64,000 bases of DNA from Polynucleobacter necessarius (lineage in GTDB: Bacteria; Pseudomonadota; Gammaproteobacteria; Burkholderiales; Burkholderiaceae): the NCBI GenBank assembly GCA_900095165.1, contig LT606947.1, forward strand, positions 992,001 through 1,056,000, given 5' to 3'. Shown piece after piece: positions 30,362 to 41,606 of the stretch. How positions within the stretch are numbered: the first letter of the stretch is position 1; every line of letters starts with the position of its first letter. The notes beneath the pieces are model-generated. The model had not been told where the DNA came from. It searched no databases and saw only the letters and a list, made by a program, of their open reading frames with translations. The position numbers were made by a program, and so were the translations under genes.

Positions 30362-31275
30362 TTATGCTGGAAAAACTCCAGTTGAGAGGTAACGATCACC
30401 GCGGTCACAGACAATAAAGACAATCGTAGCGTTCTCGACTTGGCGAGCAATTCGCAAGGCGACCACTAGGGCGCGCCGCCGGCAGATATACCGCAGAAAA
30501 TACCCTCTTCTGCAGCAAGGCGACGAGCCATCTCCTCAGTGTCCGCTTGACTCACATACTCAATGCGATCAACCTTATCACCTTGATAAATCTTCGGCAG
30601 GTACTCTGGAGCCCATTTACGAATACCCGGAATTTGTGAGCCCTCTTCTGGTTGAGCTCCAATAATTTGGATATTCGGATTCATGGACTTCAGATAGGTA
30701 GAAACTCCAGTAATTGTTTCAGTGGTTCTCATCGCTGAAATGAAATGGGTAGCCTGGCCATCCGTATCGCGCCAGATTTCCGGACCAATGGTTTCGATGT
30801 GAGCGCGTGGGTTATCAGAATTCGCGAATTGATCAAGCAATCTACCGCGGCCCTCTTTCTGCAATTGCAGTGCATAGTCGCGGGCAAATTCCATGCCACC
30901 AGAAGCTGCTGTCAAAATTAACTCAGCACCATAAGCAGCCATACTTTGTCGACGCTCAATACTCTGGTTCTCAGGCATCACCAAAACCATCTTATAACCC
31001 AACATCGCAGCAGTCATCGCTAAAGCAATACCAGCATTTCCATTAGTAGCCTCAATGAGAGTGTCACCAGGTTTAATTTCTCCGCACTCTTGGGCACATA
31101 CAATCATCGACAGCGCAGGCCGGTCTTTCACCGACCCCGCTGGATTATTACCTTCCAACTTTCCTAAAATCAGATTATTTTTGGAATCATTTTCTGCGCC
31201 AGGAATGCGTTGCAAACGAACCAGGGGTGTATTGCCCACGGTCTGTGAAATAGTTAAGTAAGAAGGTGTGCTCAT
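30362..31275 (-). pseudogene. cysM: cysM pseudogene: cysteine synthase B, C-terminal frameshift
   Basis: CysM makes cysteine or S-sulfocysteine from O-acetylserine with PLP. From 31275 the sequence is normal: TVGNTPLVRLQRIPG, the PLP lysine in NPAGSVKDRPALSM, and FCGISAGGA near the end. There GGCGGCGCCCTAG has become GGCGGCGCGCCCTAG, a two-base GC gain that creates a TAG, so the product stops at 30466. The missing tail (LVVALRIARQVENATIV to RYLSTGVFPA) can be read in the shifted frame to a TAA at 30362-30364. The loss of about 34 residues removes the final strand and helix. The gene is otherwise unmutated. Confidence 0.87.
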
Positions 31276-31316
31276 AAAACCATTTTAGCCATAATCCAGA
31301 CTAAACGTAAAAGGGT

Positions 31317-31712
31317 TTAATTTCGGCGACTTGGTTCCGCACGATCCGAAGGATGGCGCGAACCGCTTTGACCGCGTGAGCCACGTCTGCTAGCCTTGGA
31401 GTCCTCCTTATTGGTCCTGCCGTGCGGTTCACGAAAAGAACTGGGTGCCTCAATGGTTAAACCGTTATCCACCATTTTTTCTACAGATTTCATGCCAATA
31501 CCGCGCACCCGTTTTTGCAGATCATTAGCATCCTGAAAATGCCCACCATCCAAACGCTCAGCAATGATTGTTTTTGCTTTTGATGGGCCAATTCCTTTAA
31601 TGCTTTCTAACTCAGACTGAGTAGCGGTATTGACGTTGACCGGTGAGCCAGCAGCCAATCCTGAGACAGCTACAAATGCCGAAAATATCAAAGACTTCAA
31701 TAATTGATTCAT
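31317..31712 (-). CDS. ComEA-like helix-hairpin-helix protein
   Basis: A 131-residue protein with a signal-like hydrophobic N-terminus (LIFSAFVAVSGLAAG), then two helix-hairpin-helix motifs: VNVNTATQSELESIKGIGPS and RVRGIGMKSVEKMVDNG. These match the DNA-binding domain of the competence protein ComEA. The tail is very rich in Arg and Ser (SRRGSRGQSGSRHPS) and is probably disordered and basic. It may take part in DNA uptake or bind DNA in the periplasm. Confidence 0.85.
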   Translation of the reverse strand: MNQLLKSLIFSAFVAVSGLAAGSPVNVNTATQSELESIKGIGPSKAKTIIAERLDGGHFQDANDLQKRVRGIGMKSVEKMVDNGLTIEAPSSFREPHGRTNKEDSKASRRGSRGQSGSRHPSDRAEPSRRN

Positions 31713-31731
31713 TTAATCTCCATCAGTTAAT

Positions 31732-31763
31732 AAAAAATCCACTCACACGAAGTGCAAGTGGAT
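31732..31763 (-). terminator. Terminator downstream of hldD
   Basis: On the minus strand ATCCACT-(TG-CAC-TTC-GTG-TG)-AGTGGAT forms a long stem with an inner three-pair stem, followed by TTTTTT. It is 47 bases after the hldD stop and ends the LPS-core operon before comEA. Confidence 0.8.
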
Positions 31764-31809
31764 CATCTAGAACGAATGAAGATTCGGTCGGTTGACTGTT
31801 TTTAACTAC

Positions 31810-32829
31810 CTAGAGCGGGCTTGCCAAGAAATCTGCATTGGCTGATAGCCATGCAATATAACGGCTGACACCTTGCTCTACGTTTAGAAAGGCCTCTGTG
31901 TATCCAGCAGCACGCAGTTTAGTTAAGTCTGCTTGTGTGAAACACTGGTATTTACCTTTGAGCGCGTCCGGAAACGGAATGTACTCAATCGCTTTTTCTT
32001 TAACCAATTCTTGAAGGGTTGCTGGCTGAGCTTTATCTAATTTGCGCATGGCATTGGCTACAGCATGAGCAACATCATTAAATGGTTGCGCACGACCACT
32101 ACCCAAATTGAAGATACCGCTGATTTCTGGATGATCTAGGAAAAAGAGGTTTACTTTGACCACATCTTCAACAGATACAAAGTCACGACTTTGTTCGCCA
32201 GGGCCATAGCCACCATACTCACCAAAGAGCTTTACATGCCCATTGGCTTTGTATTGGTGGTATTGATGAAAAGCTACGGAAGCCATACGTCCTTTATGGG
32301 ACTCACGTGGGCCATAGACATTGAAGCACCTAAATCCAACTACTTGAGCAGCATTGGATTTTTCGGCAAAGCGCTTGCGCATCACTTGGTCAAACAAGAA
32401 CTTCGAGTAACCATAAATATTTAATGGCTTCTCATGCTCGCGACTCTCCACAAATACATCAGATCCGCCATAAGTGGCTGCTGAAGAGGCATAGAGCAAC
32501 TGCACTTTTTGCTCTGTGCAGATATCAAGCAAGTCCATGGTGTAACGGAAATTATTTGCCATCATGAAGATGCCATCAGTTTCCATCGTGTCGGAGCAAG
32601 CCCCTTCATGAAACACTGCCATCACCTTGCCAAAGCGACCACTTCTAAATGCTTCCAGAAAGTCATCTTTATCAAGATAGTCAATGATGTCTAAGTCGGC
32701 AAGATTGCGATATTTGTCAGCGGGACGTAAATCATCGACCGCAATAATATTTTTCTCGCCACGCGCATTGAGCGCCTGAACAATATTGGCACCAATAAAT
32801 CCAGCAGCGCCGGTTACGATAATCGTCAT
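31810..32829 (-). CDS. hldD: ADP-L-glycero-D-manno-heptose 6-epimerase
   Basis: Last step in making the heptose donor for the lipopolysaccharide inner core. The 339-residue short-chain dehydrogenase family protein has the NADP-binding start [16 protein letters not shown], the YxxxK pair in [14 protein letters not shown], and the family segments [20 protein letters not shown] and [15 protein letters not shown]. Its start overlaps the rfaE1 stop by four bases, so the two are translationally coupled. Confidence 0.96.
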   Translation of the reverse strand: MTIIVTGAAGFIGANIVQALNARGEKNIIAVDDLRPADKYRNLADLDIIDYLDKDDFLEAFRSGRFGKVMAVFHEGACSDTMETDGIFMMANNFRYTMDLLDICTEQKVQLLYASSAATYGGSDVFVESREHEKPLNIYGYSKFLFDQVMRKRFAEKSNAAQVVGFRCFNVYGPRESHKGRMASVAFHQYHQYKANGHVKLFGEYGGYGPGEQSRDFVSVEDVVKVNLFFLDHPEISGIFNLGSGRAQPFNDVAHAVANAMRKLDKAQPATLQELVKEKAIEYIPFPDALKGKYQCFTQADLTKLRAAGYTEAFLNVEQGVSRYIAWLSANADFLASPL

Positions 32830-33794
32830 TGCAATTCCTCAGAAGTAACGGTAGCCGTTCCTAGTTTGCCCACCACAATACCACCTGCACGATTAGCTAA
32901 GGCCATCGCTCTTTCAAGCGGCCAACCAGCCGCTAACGCCACTGCGAGCGTTCCAATAACGGTATCACCCGCACCAGACACATCAAACACTTCACGTGCC
33001 TGCGCCTTAACGTGGCTCACTCCAGCATCAGTAAATAAACTCATACCCTCTTCAGAACGGGTAAGCAGAAGCGCCTCGAGATCTAAAGATTTTCTGAGAT
33101 CCTGCGCCCTCTTTGTGAGATCTTCTTCGCTGCTCCACTGACCAACTACCTGACGCAACTCACTGCGGTTTGGTGTGAGTACGGTAGCGCCACGATATTT
33201 ACCATAGTCATCACCCTTAGGGTCGACTAGGATCATTTTCTTTTGAACGCGAGCTTGCTCAATCATCAAAGCTACTTGGCCTAAGGCGCCCTTGCCGTAA
33301 TCAGACAAAATCACCACATCAGCATCGCCCACCAGCTTCTCATAGCGCTCTAGTTTATGCGCCAAAGCAGCCTCACTAGGAGCCCCCTCAAAATCCAAAC
33401 GAATCAATTGCTGCTGTCTTGCAATGACACGCAACTTCACAGTTGTCGGCACTTTGCCATCGATTTCAAGCTGGCTATCGACGCCACTTGATTTCAAAAG
33501 GTCTGTGACGCGATGTCCAGGCTCATCATCACCAATCACACCCAAGATGGTTGTCTTTGCACCAAGCGCAGCTACATTTCGAGCAACGTTAGCGGCACCA
33601 CCTAAGCGCTCATCTATCTTGCCTACCTGAACAACTGGTACTGGCGCCTCAGGAGAAATTCGATTCGAATCACCAAACCAATAGCGATCAAGCATGACAT
33701 CGCCCACCACCAATAAGCGGGCTTTAGAAAACTGTTCTCGGTTAGCTTTTTCCACGATGTAACTAATCTCTCTAATGGATTCTTTTACTTGCAA
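32826..33794 (-). CDS. rfaE1: D-glycero-beta-D-manno-heptose-7-phosphate kinase (HldE1/RfaE1)
   Basis: PfkB-type sugar kinase for ADP-heptose synthesis. The 322-residue protein has [20 protein letters not shown], the anion-hole and base motif [18 protein letters not shown], and [15 protein letters not shown]. The nucleotidyltransferase domain fused to it in E. coli HldE is absent, as in betaproteobacteria that encode it separately. It overlaps hldD by four bases and abuts ugd. Confidence 0.94.
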   Translation of the reverse strand: MQVKESIREISYIVEKANREQFSKARLLVVGDVMLDRYWFGDSNRISPEAPVPVVQVGKIDERLGGAANVARNVAALGAKTTILGVIGDDEPGHRVTDLLKSSGVDSQLEIDGKVPTTVKLRVIARQQQLIRLDFEGAPSEAALAHKLERYEKLVGDADVVILSDYGKGALGQVALMIEQARVQKKMILVDPKGDDYGKYRGATVLTPNRSELRQVVGQWSSEEDLTKRAQDLRKSLDLEALLLTRSEEGMSLFTDAGVSHVKAQAREVFDVSGAGDTVIGTLAVALAAGWPLERAMALANRAGGIVVGKLGTATVTSEELQ

Positions 33795-35159
33795 TTAATT
33801 ATGACGGCCAATACCTTGGTACTCAATGCCTAATTCTTGCATAGCTTGTGGCTCATACAGATTACGGCCATCAAAGATGATGGAGTTCTTGAGTTTGGCT
33901 TTAAGAAGGTCAAAATCGGGGCTTCGGAATGCTTTCCACTCAGTCACGATCACTAAGGCATCGGCATCCTGGGTGGCTACCATAGGGTCATCTACCAAAG
34001 TCACTTGTTTGAGGCCTGCTGGGTTACCTTTAAAGTCCGCCTCGAGGCAATGCTGAGTTTCCGGCATAGCTACTGGGTCATGGGCTGCGATCTGAGCACC
34101 GCGTTTAACCAACTCTTGAATAATCACACGGCTTGGTGCTTCACGCATATCGTCGGTATTGGGTTTGAAGGCCAGTCCCCACATTGCGAACTTCTTATCA
34201 GATAGATCTTTGCCAAAGCGTTTTTCAATCTTTTCTACCAAGATGTATTTTTGGGCCTCATTGACTGCTTCTACGGCATCGAGGATCTTCAGATCTCTGC
34301 CATGCTCAATAGCGGTCTTCGATAAAGCGGAAACATCCTTCGGGAAGCAAGAACCTCCATAACCGGTGCCGGAATACAAAAAGCCATAACCAATGCGGGA
34401 GTCCGAACCAATGCCTTGGCGTACCGCTTCAATGTCAGCACCCACTAAGTCAGCCAGATTGGCTAGCTCGTTCATAAAGGAGATGCGGGTAGCCAACATT
34501 GCATTGGCCGCATATTTAGTGAGTTCAGCACTTTTGACATCCATGTAATAGGTACGCTCATGGTGGCGATTAAAAGGGGCATAGAGCTTGCGCATTTCCT
34601 CTTTAGCCCGCAGTCCCGCTGGCGTATTTTTCGTTCCGATCACAATCCGGTCTGGGCGCATAAAGTCTTCTACTGCAGCGCCCTCTTTGAGGAACTCCGG
34701 ATTAGAGACTACAGAACATAATTCTGGTGAGAGGCCTCTCTTTTGAAGCTCTTCGGTAATAGCAACAGACACCTTATCAGCAGTACCTACTGGTACAGTC
34801 GATTTATCAACAATCACTTTAGGAGTAGTCATATGACGACCAATATTGCGAGCAGCCGCTACAACGTATTGCAGATCAGCTGAGCCATCTTCATCAGGAG
34901 GGGTGCCTACCGCGATAAATTGAATATCGCCATGCGCTACAGAAGCAGCAATATCAGTAGAGAACTGCAAACGGCCAGCAGCGCGATTGCGCTCAATCAT
35001 CTCTTTGAGGCCTGGCTCATAAATAGGTACGCCACCCGAGTTGAGGATCTCAATCTTCTTGGGATCGACGTCAACGCAAAAGACGTTATTACCCTGCTCC
35101 GCCAAACAAGCGCCGGTAACAAGCCCAGCATAACCACTGCCGATGATGGTGACTTTCAA
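33795..35159 (-). CDS. ugd: UDP-glucose 6-dehydrogenase
   Basis: Oxidises UDP-glucose to UDP-glucuronate for envelope sugars. The 454-residue protein has the Rossmann motif [18 protein letters not shown], the family segment [15 protein letters not shown], the catalytic cysteine in [16 protein letters not shown], and the C-terminal [16 protein letters not shown]. It is in the same transcript as lapB, rfaE1 and hldD. Confidence 0.96.
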   Translation of the reverse strand: MKVTIIGSGYAGLVTGACLAEQGNNVFCVDVDPKKIEILNSGGVPIYEPGLKEMIERNRAAGRLQFSTDIAASVAHGDIQFIAVGTPPDEDGSADLQYVVAAARNIGRHMTTPKVIVDKSTVPVGTADKVSVAITEELQKRGLSPELCSVVSNPEFLKEGAAVEDFMRPDRIVIGTKNTPAGLRAKEEMRKLYAPFNRHHERTYYMDVKSAELTKYAANAMLATRISFMNELANLADLVGADIEAVRQGIGSDSRIGYGFLYSGTGYGGSCFPKDVSALSKTAIEHGRDLKILDAVEAVNEAQKYILVEKIEKRFGKDLSDKKFAMWGLAFKPNTDDMREAPSRVIIQELVKRGAQIAAHDPVAMPETQHCLEADFKGNPAGLKQVTLVDDPMVATQDADALVIVTEWKAFRSPDFDLLKAKLKNSIIFDGRNLYEPQAMQELGIEYQGIGRHN

Positions 35160-35205
35160 GATATCTCCAAATAATTCAGCATTAAATCAGTAATGACAAT
35201 TCAGA

Positions 35206-36417
35206 TTACATTGAAGGGCCGCTAGGAACGGCTCCCTCACTGCGTCTTGGGGAGTATGCCTCCCAATGATTACAACCTGGGCACTGCCAGTAAAAACGTC
35301 GCGCACGGAAACCACAATTGCCACAGGTGTAGCGGGCCAAACTTGTCGTGCGCTGTTTTAATAAACTTAATGTTGCCTGTAAATCCGATACTCGCTCTGG
35401 TGTACCGTTACTCTCCGCCAAAGCTAAACGGGTCTCAGCCAACTTGGAGAGCGCACTCAAACTTGGTGAGCGCCGCATCACCTCAATCAACATCACTTCA
35501 GCAGCTTGAGCCCCACGAATTTGGGTCATATGCTTTTGAACAATATCAAGCAACTCACCCGAAGCTTGGGTTTTTAATAAATCACAGAGCGCACTTAAAC
35601 CATCATCCGCTTTATTCAGAGCAGTGTGCGCCGCCATCCAACGATCTGCTAGTAAGTGCATATAAGCAGGATGTGTTTTAGCGATTACAGCCCATACCTC
35701 GATCGCTTGCGCTGGACGATCCATTGCAATCAAATAATCACCTTGCAAAATCAGTGCGCGCGCATGATGTGGAACAGCTTGTAAGGCCAATTGAACGGAT
35801 TGCTCCACCTCAGGCAAATCCTTGCAGCGCAATGCTTCCTGACCTAATTCACAATGAAACTGAGCAATCTCAGTGTGATGTGATTTTCCTTGCAAGCCCT
35901 CGAGCTCGCTAGCGGCAACGATAGCTTTCTTCCAGTCTCGCTCGATCTGATACATCTCGAGCAAACTCTCTTTTGCAGGGGCAGCAAACTTGCCTTCACC
36001 CACGCGATTTAATGATGCTTCGGCGCGATCCAATAAACCAGCACGCAGAAAATCACAGCCTAATTCATAAGCCGCGTGATCGCGATCGCGCGGCTTTAAA
36101 TCATCGCGATTAGCAAGATGCTGGTGAACTCGAATTGCACGCTCGGTCTCGCCACGGCGACGGAATAAATTACCCAATGCAAAGTGCAGTTCAATTGTTT
36201 CGGGATCAAGCTGAGCAATCTTGACCAAGGTTTCAATCGCCTGATCTGGCTGCTCATTTAGTAAAAGGCTTAAGCCTTTGAATGTAGAGCGCTGCTGACG
36301 CATGCGCTCGCGCTCATCCATGCGGCTCTCAAGACGCAAATCCCAACGCGAAGCCAACCAGCCAATACCAAACATGACTGGTAATAACAGTAGCCAAGAG
36401 GTTGCGATCTGAATCAT
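35206..36417 (-). CDS. lapB: Lipopolysaccharide assembly protein LapB
   Basis: TPR protein that controls LpxC turnover and LPS assembly. The 403-residue protein has a short N-terminal transmembrane helix (TSWLLLLPVMFGIGWLASRW), then repeated TPR-like segments (residues about 60-330), then a rubredoxin-type zinc domain CGNCGFRARRFYWQCPGCN. A lapA gene usually precedes it in proteobacteria, but here only about 60 bases separate it from ihfB. The frame is intact. Confidence 0.93.
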   Translation of the reverse strand: MIQIATSWLLLLPVMFGIGWLASRWDLRLESRMDERERMRQQRSTFKGLSLLLNEQPDQAIETLVKIAQLDPETIELHFALGNLFRRRGETERAIRVHQHLANRDDLKPRDRDHAAYELGCDFLRAGLLDRAEASLNRVGEGKFAAPAKESLLEMYQIERDWKKAIVAASELEGLQGKSHHTEIAQFHCELGQEALRCKDLPEVEQSVQLALQAVPHHARALILQGDYLIAMDRPAQAIEVWAVIAKTHPAYMHLLADRWMAAHTALNKADDGLSALCDLLKTQASGELLDIVQKHMTQIRGAQAAEVMLIEVMRRSPSLSALSKLAETRLALAESNGTPERVSDLQATLSLLKQRTTSLARYTCGNCGFRARRFYWQCPGCNHWEAYSPRRSEGAVPSGPSM

Positions 36418-36433
36418 GCTGTTCAGAACTTAA

Positions 36434-36460
36434 ATAAAAAAATGGTCCGAATGGACCACT
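36434..36460 (-). terminator. Terminator between ihfB and lapB
   Basis: On the minus strand GTGGTCC-ATTC-GGACCA followed by a long T tract forms a six-to-seven pair stem. It is just after the ihfB stop and suggests that lapB and downstream genes may use their own promoter. Confidence 0.75.
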
Positions 36461-36477
36461 GGATATGCGCTATGTGA

Positions 36478-36822
36478 CTAAGCACCAGAACCCTCTTTAT
36501 GGCTCACTTGCTTCAGCGCCTTGTAATCCACGCGCTCACGTAATTCTTTTCCGGGCTTGAAATAGGGCACCCGTTTTTCTGGGATCAATACCTTCTCACC
36601 AGATTTAGGGTTACGACCAGTACGCGCAGGACGGTGATGCAAAACAAAACTGCCAACACCGCGCAACTCAATCCGCTTACCTTCAGCCAAAGCGTGAGTC
36701 ATAGTGTCTAGCAATGTTTTTACTGCCAACTCCACATCACGAGGCAATAGCTGGGGAAACTGTTCCGCCAAGCTCTCCACGAGTTCGGAGCGAGTAATTG
36801 TTTGTTGCTCTTGATCTGACAT
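36478..36822 (-). CDS. ihfB: Integration host factor, beta subunit
   Basis: Heterodimeric DNA-bending protein. The 114-residue sequence has [20 protein letters not shown], the [17 protein letters not shown] helix and the DNA-intercalating beta-arm [20 protein letters not shown] with the key Pro after Arg. The C-terminal tail ([14 protein letters not shown]) is longer than in E. coli, as in other Burkholderiales. It follows rpsA by 52 bases. Confidence 0.95.
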   Translation of the reverse strand: MSDQEQQTITRSELVESLAEQFPQLLPRDVELAVKTLLDTMTHALAEGKRIELRGVGSFVLHHRPARTGRNPKSGEKVLIPEKRVPYFKPGKELRERVDYKALKQVSHKEGSGA

Positions 36823-36832
36823 GATCTATCAA

Positions 36833-36866
36833 TAAAAAACCGCCGCCCTCCTAATGGAAAGCGGCG
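36833..36866 (-). terminator. Terminator or attenuator between rpsA and ihfB
   Basis: On the minus strand CGCCGC and GCGGCG pair with inner TCC/GGA pairs, followed by TTTTTT. It lies directly after the rpsA stop, where it could limit transcription into ihfB. Confidence 0.65.
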
Positions 36867-36874
36867 ATATTGAT

Positions 36875-38548
36875 TTAGCCTTGATTGTCCAACTTCGCCT
36901 TCAACAAAGCACCCAAGTTGGTTGTGCCGGACTGCGCATCACCCTGGAGTTTGCTCATAGCGTCTTGTTGGTCAGAGCTGTCTTTAGCTTTGATTGAAAG
37001 ATTGATTACACGTGACTTACGATCAATATTGATGATCATTGCAGTTACGCTATCGCCTTCTTTCAATACATTGCGTGCATCCTCAACGCGATCTGTTGAG
37101 ATCTCAGAAGCACGTAAGTAAGCCTCAACTTCATCAGCCAAGTGAATAGTTGCACCCTTAGCATCAACAGCCTTCACAGTACCAGTTACAAGGCTACCCT
37201 TGTCGCTTACGGATGTGTAGTTATTGAATGGGTCACCAGACAATTGCTTGATACCGAGAGAGATACGCTCTTTCTCAACATCAATAACCAATACAGTAGC
37301 TTCAACTTCGTCGCCTTTTTTGTATTTCTTAACAGCTTCTTCGCCTGACTCATTCCATGAAAGGTCTGAGAGATGAACTAAACCGTCGATACCGCCAGGC
37401 AAACCAATGAACACACCAAAGTCAGTAATAGACTTGATTTCGCCAGTCAGCTTGTCGCCTTTTTGTTGGCCACGCGAGAACTCTTCCCATGGATTAGCTT
37501 TGCACTGCTTGATGCCCAAGCTGATACGACGCTTGTCTTCATCAATATCCAGAACCATTACCTCAACTTTGGCTCCTAATACAGTAGCTTTGCTTGGAGC
37601 AACGTTCTTATTAGTCCAATCCATTTCAGAAACGTGCACCAAACCTTCGATACCGGATTCGATCTCAACGAATGCGCCGTAGTCAGTCAGGTTAGTTACC
37701 TTACCGAATAAACGGGTGTTTGGTGTGTAACGACGAGCGATACCAACCCATGGATCATCACCAAGTTGTTTCACGCCAAGTGAAACACGGTTCTTTTCCT
37801 GATCGAACTTCAAAATCTTAGCGGTAACTTCTTGACCAACAGTCAACATCTCGCTTGGGTGACGCACACGACGCCATGCCAAATCGGTAATGTGCAAGAG
37901 GCCATCGATACCACCGAGGTCCACGAATGCGCCGTAGTCAGTAATGTTCTTAACGATACCTTGAACAACGCTACCTTCTTTGAGGTTGGACATCAACTTC
38001 GCGCGCTCTTCACCTTGGCTAGCTTCAACAACTGCACGACGTGACAACACTACGTTGTTACGCTTACGGTCAAGCTTGATAACCTTGAACTCCATCGTCT
38101 TACCTTCGTAAGGGCTGGTGTCTTTGATTGGGCGTGTATCAACGAGTGATCCAGGCAAGAATGCGCGGATACCGTTAACCATGACTGTCAAGCCGCCTTT
38201 AACCTTACCAGTAACAGTACCGGTAACGATCTCAGCTTGCTCGAGAGTTTTTTCCAAATTCATCCATGATGCTAAGCGCTTAGCTTTGTCACGGGAAAGG
38301 ATTGTGTCGCCATAGCCGTTCTCAAGAGCGTCAATAGCAACAGAAACGAAATCGCCAGGAGCTACTTCAATCTCGCCAGCGTCGTTATGGAATTCTTCAA
38401 CAGGAATAAACGCTTCGGATTTCAATCCAGCGTTAACAACGACGAAGTTATGGTCGATGCGAAGTACTTCAGCTGAAATAACTTGGCCGATCTTCATATT
38501 CGATCGGGTTAATGATTCTTCAAATAGTTCTGCAAATGATTCAGACAT
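36875..38548 (-). CDS. rpsA: 30S ribosomal protein S1
   Basis: Binds mRNA on the small subunit. The 557-residue protein carries six S1 domains, seen as repeats like [37 protein letters not shown] and [20 protein letters not shown], each followed by a DGLLHITDL or GLVHVSEM core. It starts [13 protein letters not shown], as in other betaproteobacteria, and follows cmk. Confidence 0.97.
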   Translation of the reverse strand: MSESFAELFEESLTRSNMKIGQVISAEVLRIDHNFVVVNAGLKSEAFIPVEEFHNDAGEIEVAPGDFVSVAIDALENGYGDTILSRDKAKRLASWMNLEKTLEQAEIVTGTVTGKVKGGLTVMVNGIRAFLPGSLVDTRPIKDTSPYEGKTMEFKVIKLDRKRNNVVLSRRAVVEASQGEERAKLMSNLKEGSVVQGIVKNITDYGAFVDLGGIDGLLHITDLAWRRVRHPSEMLTVGQEVTAKILKFDQEKNRVSLGVKQLGDDPWVGIARRYTPNTRLFGKVTNLTDYGAFVEIESGIEGLVHVSEMDWTNKNVAPSKATVLGAKVEVMVLDIDEDKRRISLGIKQCKANPWEEFSRGQQKGDKLTGEIKSITDFGVFIGLPGGIDGLVHLSDLSWNESGEEAVKKYKKGDEVEATVLVIDVEKERISLGIKQLSGDPFNNYTSVSDKGSLVTGTVKAVDAKGATIHLADEVEAYLRASEISTDRVEDARNVLKEGDSVTAMIINIDRKSRVINLSIKAKDSSDQQDAMSKLQGDAQSGTTNLGALLKAKLDNQG

Positions 38549-38681
38549 TTATATATTCATTTTGTGCCGCCAGAAGGCCTGACGGGTTAGGTTAAAAAAG
38601 TCCCAAGAAACACGCTAAATTAGAAAATCGCGTTGTAGAGTTTCTTAAGACGCCAAAACAACTTCTACCGCCCACCAAAAA

Positions 38682-39347
38682 CTAAGCTAATTTGGATTGA
38701 TACCAATCCAAAACCGTCTTAACTGCTTGATCTATCGATAATTCTGATGTTTCAAGCACTTTAGCGCCGTCTGCAACCAACAATGGTGCGGTGCCTCGAC
38801 TACTGTCTCTAGCATCGCGCTCTTGTAAATCCTGCAGCAAGTCCTCTAGTCTAGCAGAAATTCCCTTAGCTATCAATTGCTTATACCGACGCTCGGCTCT
38901 AGCTTCAGCCGTTGCAGTGAGAAAAACCTTCAGAACTGCATCCGGAAATATGACGCTTGCCATGTCGCGCCCATCAGCCACCAAGCCTGGAATAACCCTA
39001 AAACCATGCTGAACGCCCACCAAAGCCTGTCTAACCTCTGGGTGAACCGCAATTGTGGAAGCGCGCAAGCCTATGCTTTCCGTGCGGATAGCTTCTGTCA
39101 CATCCTCAGAATTAAGCAGAATTTGGCCATTTTTAAAGGAAATTACGAGTTGTTTGGCCAAAATACCCAGTTCTGGGCCATTTTGGGGATCAATGGAGGC
39201 TTTTTGACTACCCAAGGCAACCAGTCGATACAGGGCGCCACTATCCAGGTAATGAAAACCCAGCTTTTCAGCTACCAAGGAGGCTACCGTCCCTTTTCCA
39301 GAGGCGGTAGGTCCATCAATCGCAATGACTGAAGGCAAATTCATCAA
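38682..39347 (-). CDS. cmk: Cytidylate kinase
   Basis: Phosphorylates CMP and dCMP. The P-loop is in [20 protein letters not shown], followed by [15 protein letters not shown] with the CMP-binding region and [20 protein letters not shown]. It is 221 residues long and lies between aroA and rpsA as usual in proteobacteria. Confidence 0.96.
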   Translation of the reverse strand: MMNLPSVIAIDGPTASGKGTVASLVAEKLGFHYLDSGALYRLVALGSQKASIDPQNGPELGILAKQLVISFKNGQILLNSEDVTEAIRTESIGLRASTIAVHPEVRQALVGVQHGFRVIPGLVADGRDMASVIFPDAVLKVFLTATAEARAERRYKQLIAKGISARLEDLLQDLQERDARDSSRGTAPLLVADGAKVLETSELSIDQAVKTVLDWYQSKLA

Positions 39348-39356
39348 AAAAGACTT

Positions 39357-40688
39357 TTAAGAAACAATCTTTGCAAACTCAGCAAAGTAAGTGGGGAAGG
39401 TTTTAGCAACGCAATTAGGATCATTAATCTGTAGCGCATTAGGTCCAAAAGCAGCCAATGAGAAACACATCGCCATACGATGATCATCGTATGTATCAAT
39501 ACCTTCAGCAGGAGACTTCCAATCAGGAAGTGATGCAGGCGCCTGAACCACGATGTAATCTGCGCCCTCCTCAACAATAGCGCCAACTTTTTTCAATTCT
39601 TTTGCCATCGCCGCAATACGATCAGTCTCTTTCACGCGCCAACTGGCAATGTTGTTTAAGCGGGTTGGACCTTCAGCAAACAAAGCAGCAACAGCTAGCG
39701 TCATCGCCGCATCCGGAATTTCTGTGCAATCAATCGTGATGCCGTTAAGCTTGCCATTCGCATTTTTCACACCAGCAACTTCAATCCAATCTTCGCCAGA
39801 AGAAATCTTTGCGCCCATTAATGCGAGTGCATCAGCAAAAGCAACGTCACCCTGAATACTCTCGCTACCAACACCCAAGACACGCACTGGTCCACTACCA
39901 ATTGCGCCAAGCGCTAAGAAGTAAGAGGCAGAGGATGCGTCACCCTCAACCGATAAGACGCCAGGACTTTGATATACAGCGTCAGCAGTTTTAGCAGGAA
40001 TTACAAACGACTGTGCATCAGGGCAAGTCACCTTGACACCGAAACGCGCCATGAGCTTGAGCGTGATATCGATATACGGGCGAGAAATAAGCTCGCCGAT
40101 AATTTCAATCTTGACAGGCTCTTTTGCCACCAAAGGCAAAGCCATCAACAAGGCAGTTAGGAACTGACTAGAAACATCGCCGCGCACCTTCACAACATCG
40201 TTGATTTCAATATCGGCTGCAACGATCTTGATCGGCGGATAACCTTCTTGCAATTCGTAGTCAATCGTTGCACCTACTTGTCGCAATCCATCCACTAGAT
40301 CTCGAATAGGACGCTCATGCATACGGGGCACACCAGATAAGCGGTAGTCACCGCCCTGCATGGCTAGCGCTGCAGTCAATGGACGCATAGCCGTACCCGC
40401 ATTGCCCATGAAGAGATCTGCATCCTGAACGGGAAACTTGCCACCGCAGCCATCGACTATACAAACTTGATTCTCTTGATCGGTTACTGTTAAGCCCAGC
40501 TGACGCAAAGCATTGCGCATTACCTGAGTATCGTCAGCATCCAATAAATTTTTAAGTGTAGTTGTGCCACTAGAGAGCGCTGCCAATAGCAAAGCGCGAT
40601 TAGAGATGCTTTTGGAGCCCGGCAAAACAATCGAGCCTTGCGCTCGCTTGAATGGTCCAATTTTGATATCAGGCAAACTACTCATCAA
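39357..40688 (-). CDS. aroA: 3-phosphoshikimate 1-carboxyvinyltransferase (EPSP synthase)
   Basis: Sixth step of the shikimate pathway. The 443-residue protein has [20 protein letters not shown], the class I motif [38 protein letters not shown], and [13 protein letters not shown] near the end. The class I phosphate-binding loop is the glyphosate-sensitive form (family knowledge). Its start overlaps the tyrA stop by four bases. Confidence 0.96.
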   Translation of the reverse strand: MMSSLPDIKIGPFKRAQGSIVLPGSKSISNRALLLAALSSGTTTLKNLLDADDTQVMRNALRQLGLTVTDQENQVCIVDGCGGKFPVQDADLFMGNAGTAMRPLTAALAMQGGDYRLSGVPRMHERPIRDLVDGLRQVGATIDYELQEGYPPIKIVAADIEINDVVKVRGDVSSQFLTALLMALPLVAKEPVKIEIIGELISRPYIDITLKLMARFGVKVTCPDAQSFVIPAKTADAVYQSPGVLSVEGDASSASYFLALGAIGSGPVRVLGVGSESIQGDVAFADALALMGAKISSGEDWIEVAGVKNANGKLNGITIDCTEIPDAAMTLAVAALFAEGPTRLNNIASWRVKETDRIAAMAKELKKVGAIVEEGADYIVVQAPASLPDWKSPAEGIDTYDDHRMAMCFSLAAFGPNALQINDPNCVAKTFPTYFAEFAKIVS

Positions 40689-41566
40689 AGCACATCCAAA
40701 TCTTGACGTGCTTTACTTGCTTTATTAAATAATTTCTCTAAGCCTGCACCATCATTGTCAGCAATTAATTTACGCATGTGACTAACGATCAATAAATATT
40801 GATCAAGCTCTTTGAGAACTGCGGTGCGATTACCCAGGCAAATATCACGCCACATTTCAGGGCTTGAAGCTGCAATGCGTGTGAAATCTTTAAAGCCTGC
40901 GCCCACATGACTCAGTTTTTGCTCGACATCTTCTGAGTTCACAACGCTAGCCATCAGCGCGTAAGATAGAACATGTGGCAAATGAGAAACAGCTGCATAG
41001 ATCGCATCATGCTGCACGCAAGAAATCTTTTTCACAGTAGAGCCAACGGACTGCCAAAAACCTTCAATTAAATCGGTATCTTGCGGAGAGTTTTCTTGCA
41101 ATGGGCAAATAATCGTTTGCTTGCCCTCGAATAAGTCCGCCTTAGCGGCGCTTGCACCATGCTGAGCACCGCCTGCAATCGGATGGGCCGGCACGAATTG
41201 ACAGGCTTTTTTAACCAAGACTTCTTTGGCTGCCAAGATCACATCGCCTTTAGTGCTGCCTGCATCCGTGATCATGGTGCGAGGCTCTAGATGAGGTTCG
41301 ATTTTCTCAAAGGCTGCGCGCATTTGTGCTACTGGCACACACAACACAATGATGTCAGATTGTTTGGCGGCTTCAGTCAAATCCACTACACCATCAATGG
41401 CGCCCATTTTTTGCGCTTGATCTAAATTCTCTTTGCTGCGACCAACGCCCAATACCCTGGTAACCACACCCGCTTCTTTAAGAGCTAAACCTAAAGAGGC
41501 GCCGATCAAACCAACACCAACAATAGTGACAGTGCCGTAATTACTGGATGGATTAATGATGGCCAT
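40685..41566 (-). CDS. tyrA: Prephenate dehydrogenase
   Basis: Tyrosine branch of aromatic synthesis. The 293-residue protein has the NAD motif [20 protein letters not shown], the substrate loop [16 protein letters not shown], and [16 protein letters not shown] with the catalytic His region. There is no fused chorismate mutase, since pheA in this cluster carries it. It overlaps aroA by four bases. Confidence 0.94.
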   Translation of the reverse strand: MAIINPSSNYGTVTIVGVGLIGASLGLALKEAGVVTRVLGVGRSKENLDQAQKMGAIDGVVDLTEAAKQSDIIVLCVPVAQMRAAFEKIEPHLEPRTMITDAGSTKGDVILAAKEVLVKKACQFVPAHPIAGGAQHGASAAKADLFEGKQTIICPLQENSPQDTDLIEGFWQSVGSTVKKISCVQHDAIYAAVSHLPHVLSYALMASVVNSEDVEQKLSHVGAGFKDFTRIAASSPEMWRDICLGNRTAVLKELDQYLLIVSHMRKLIADNDGAGLEKLFNKASKARQDLDVL

Positions 41567-41606
41567 TGCTTGATGAAATTTATCTATGTGCTATTGAATG
41601 ACTGAA

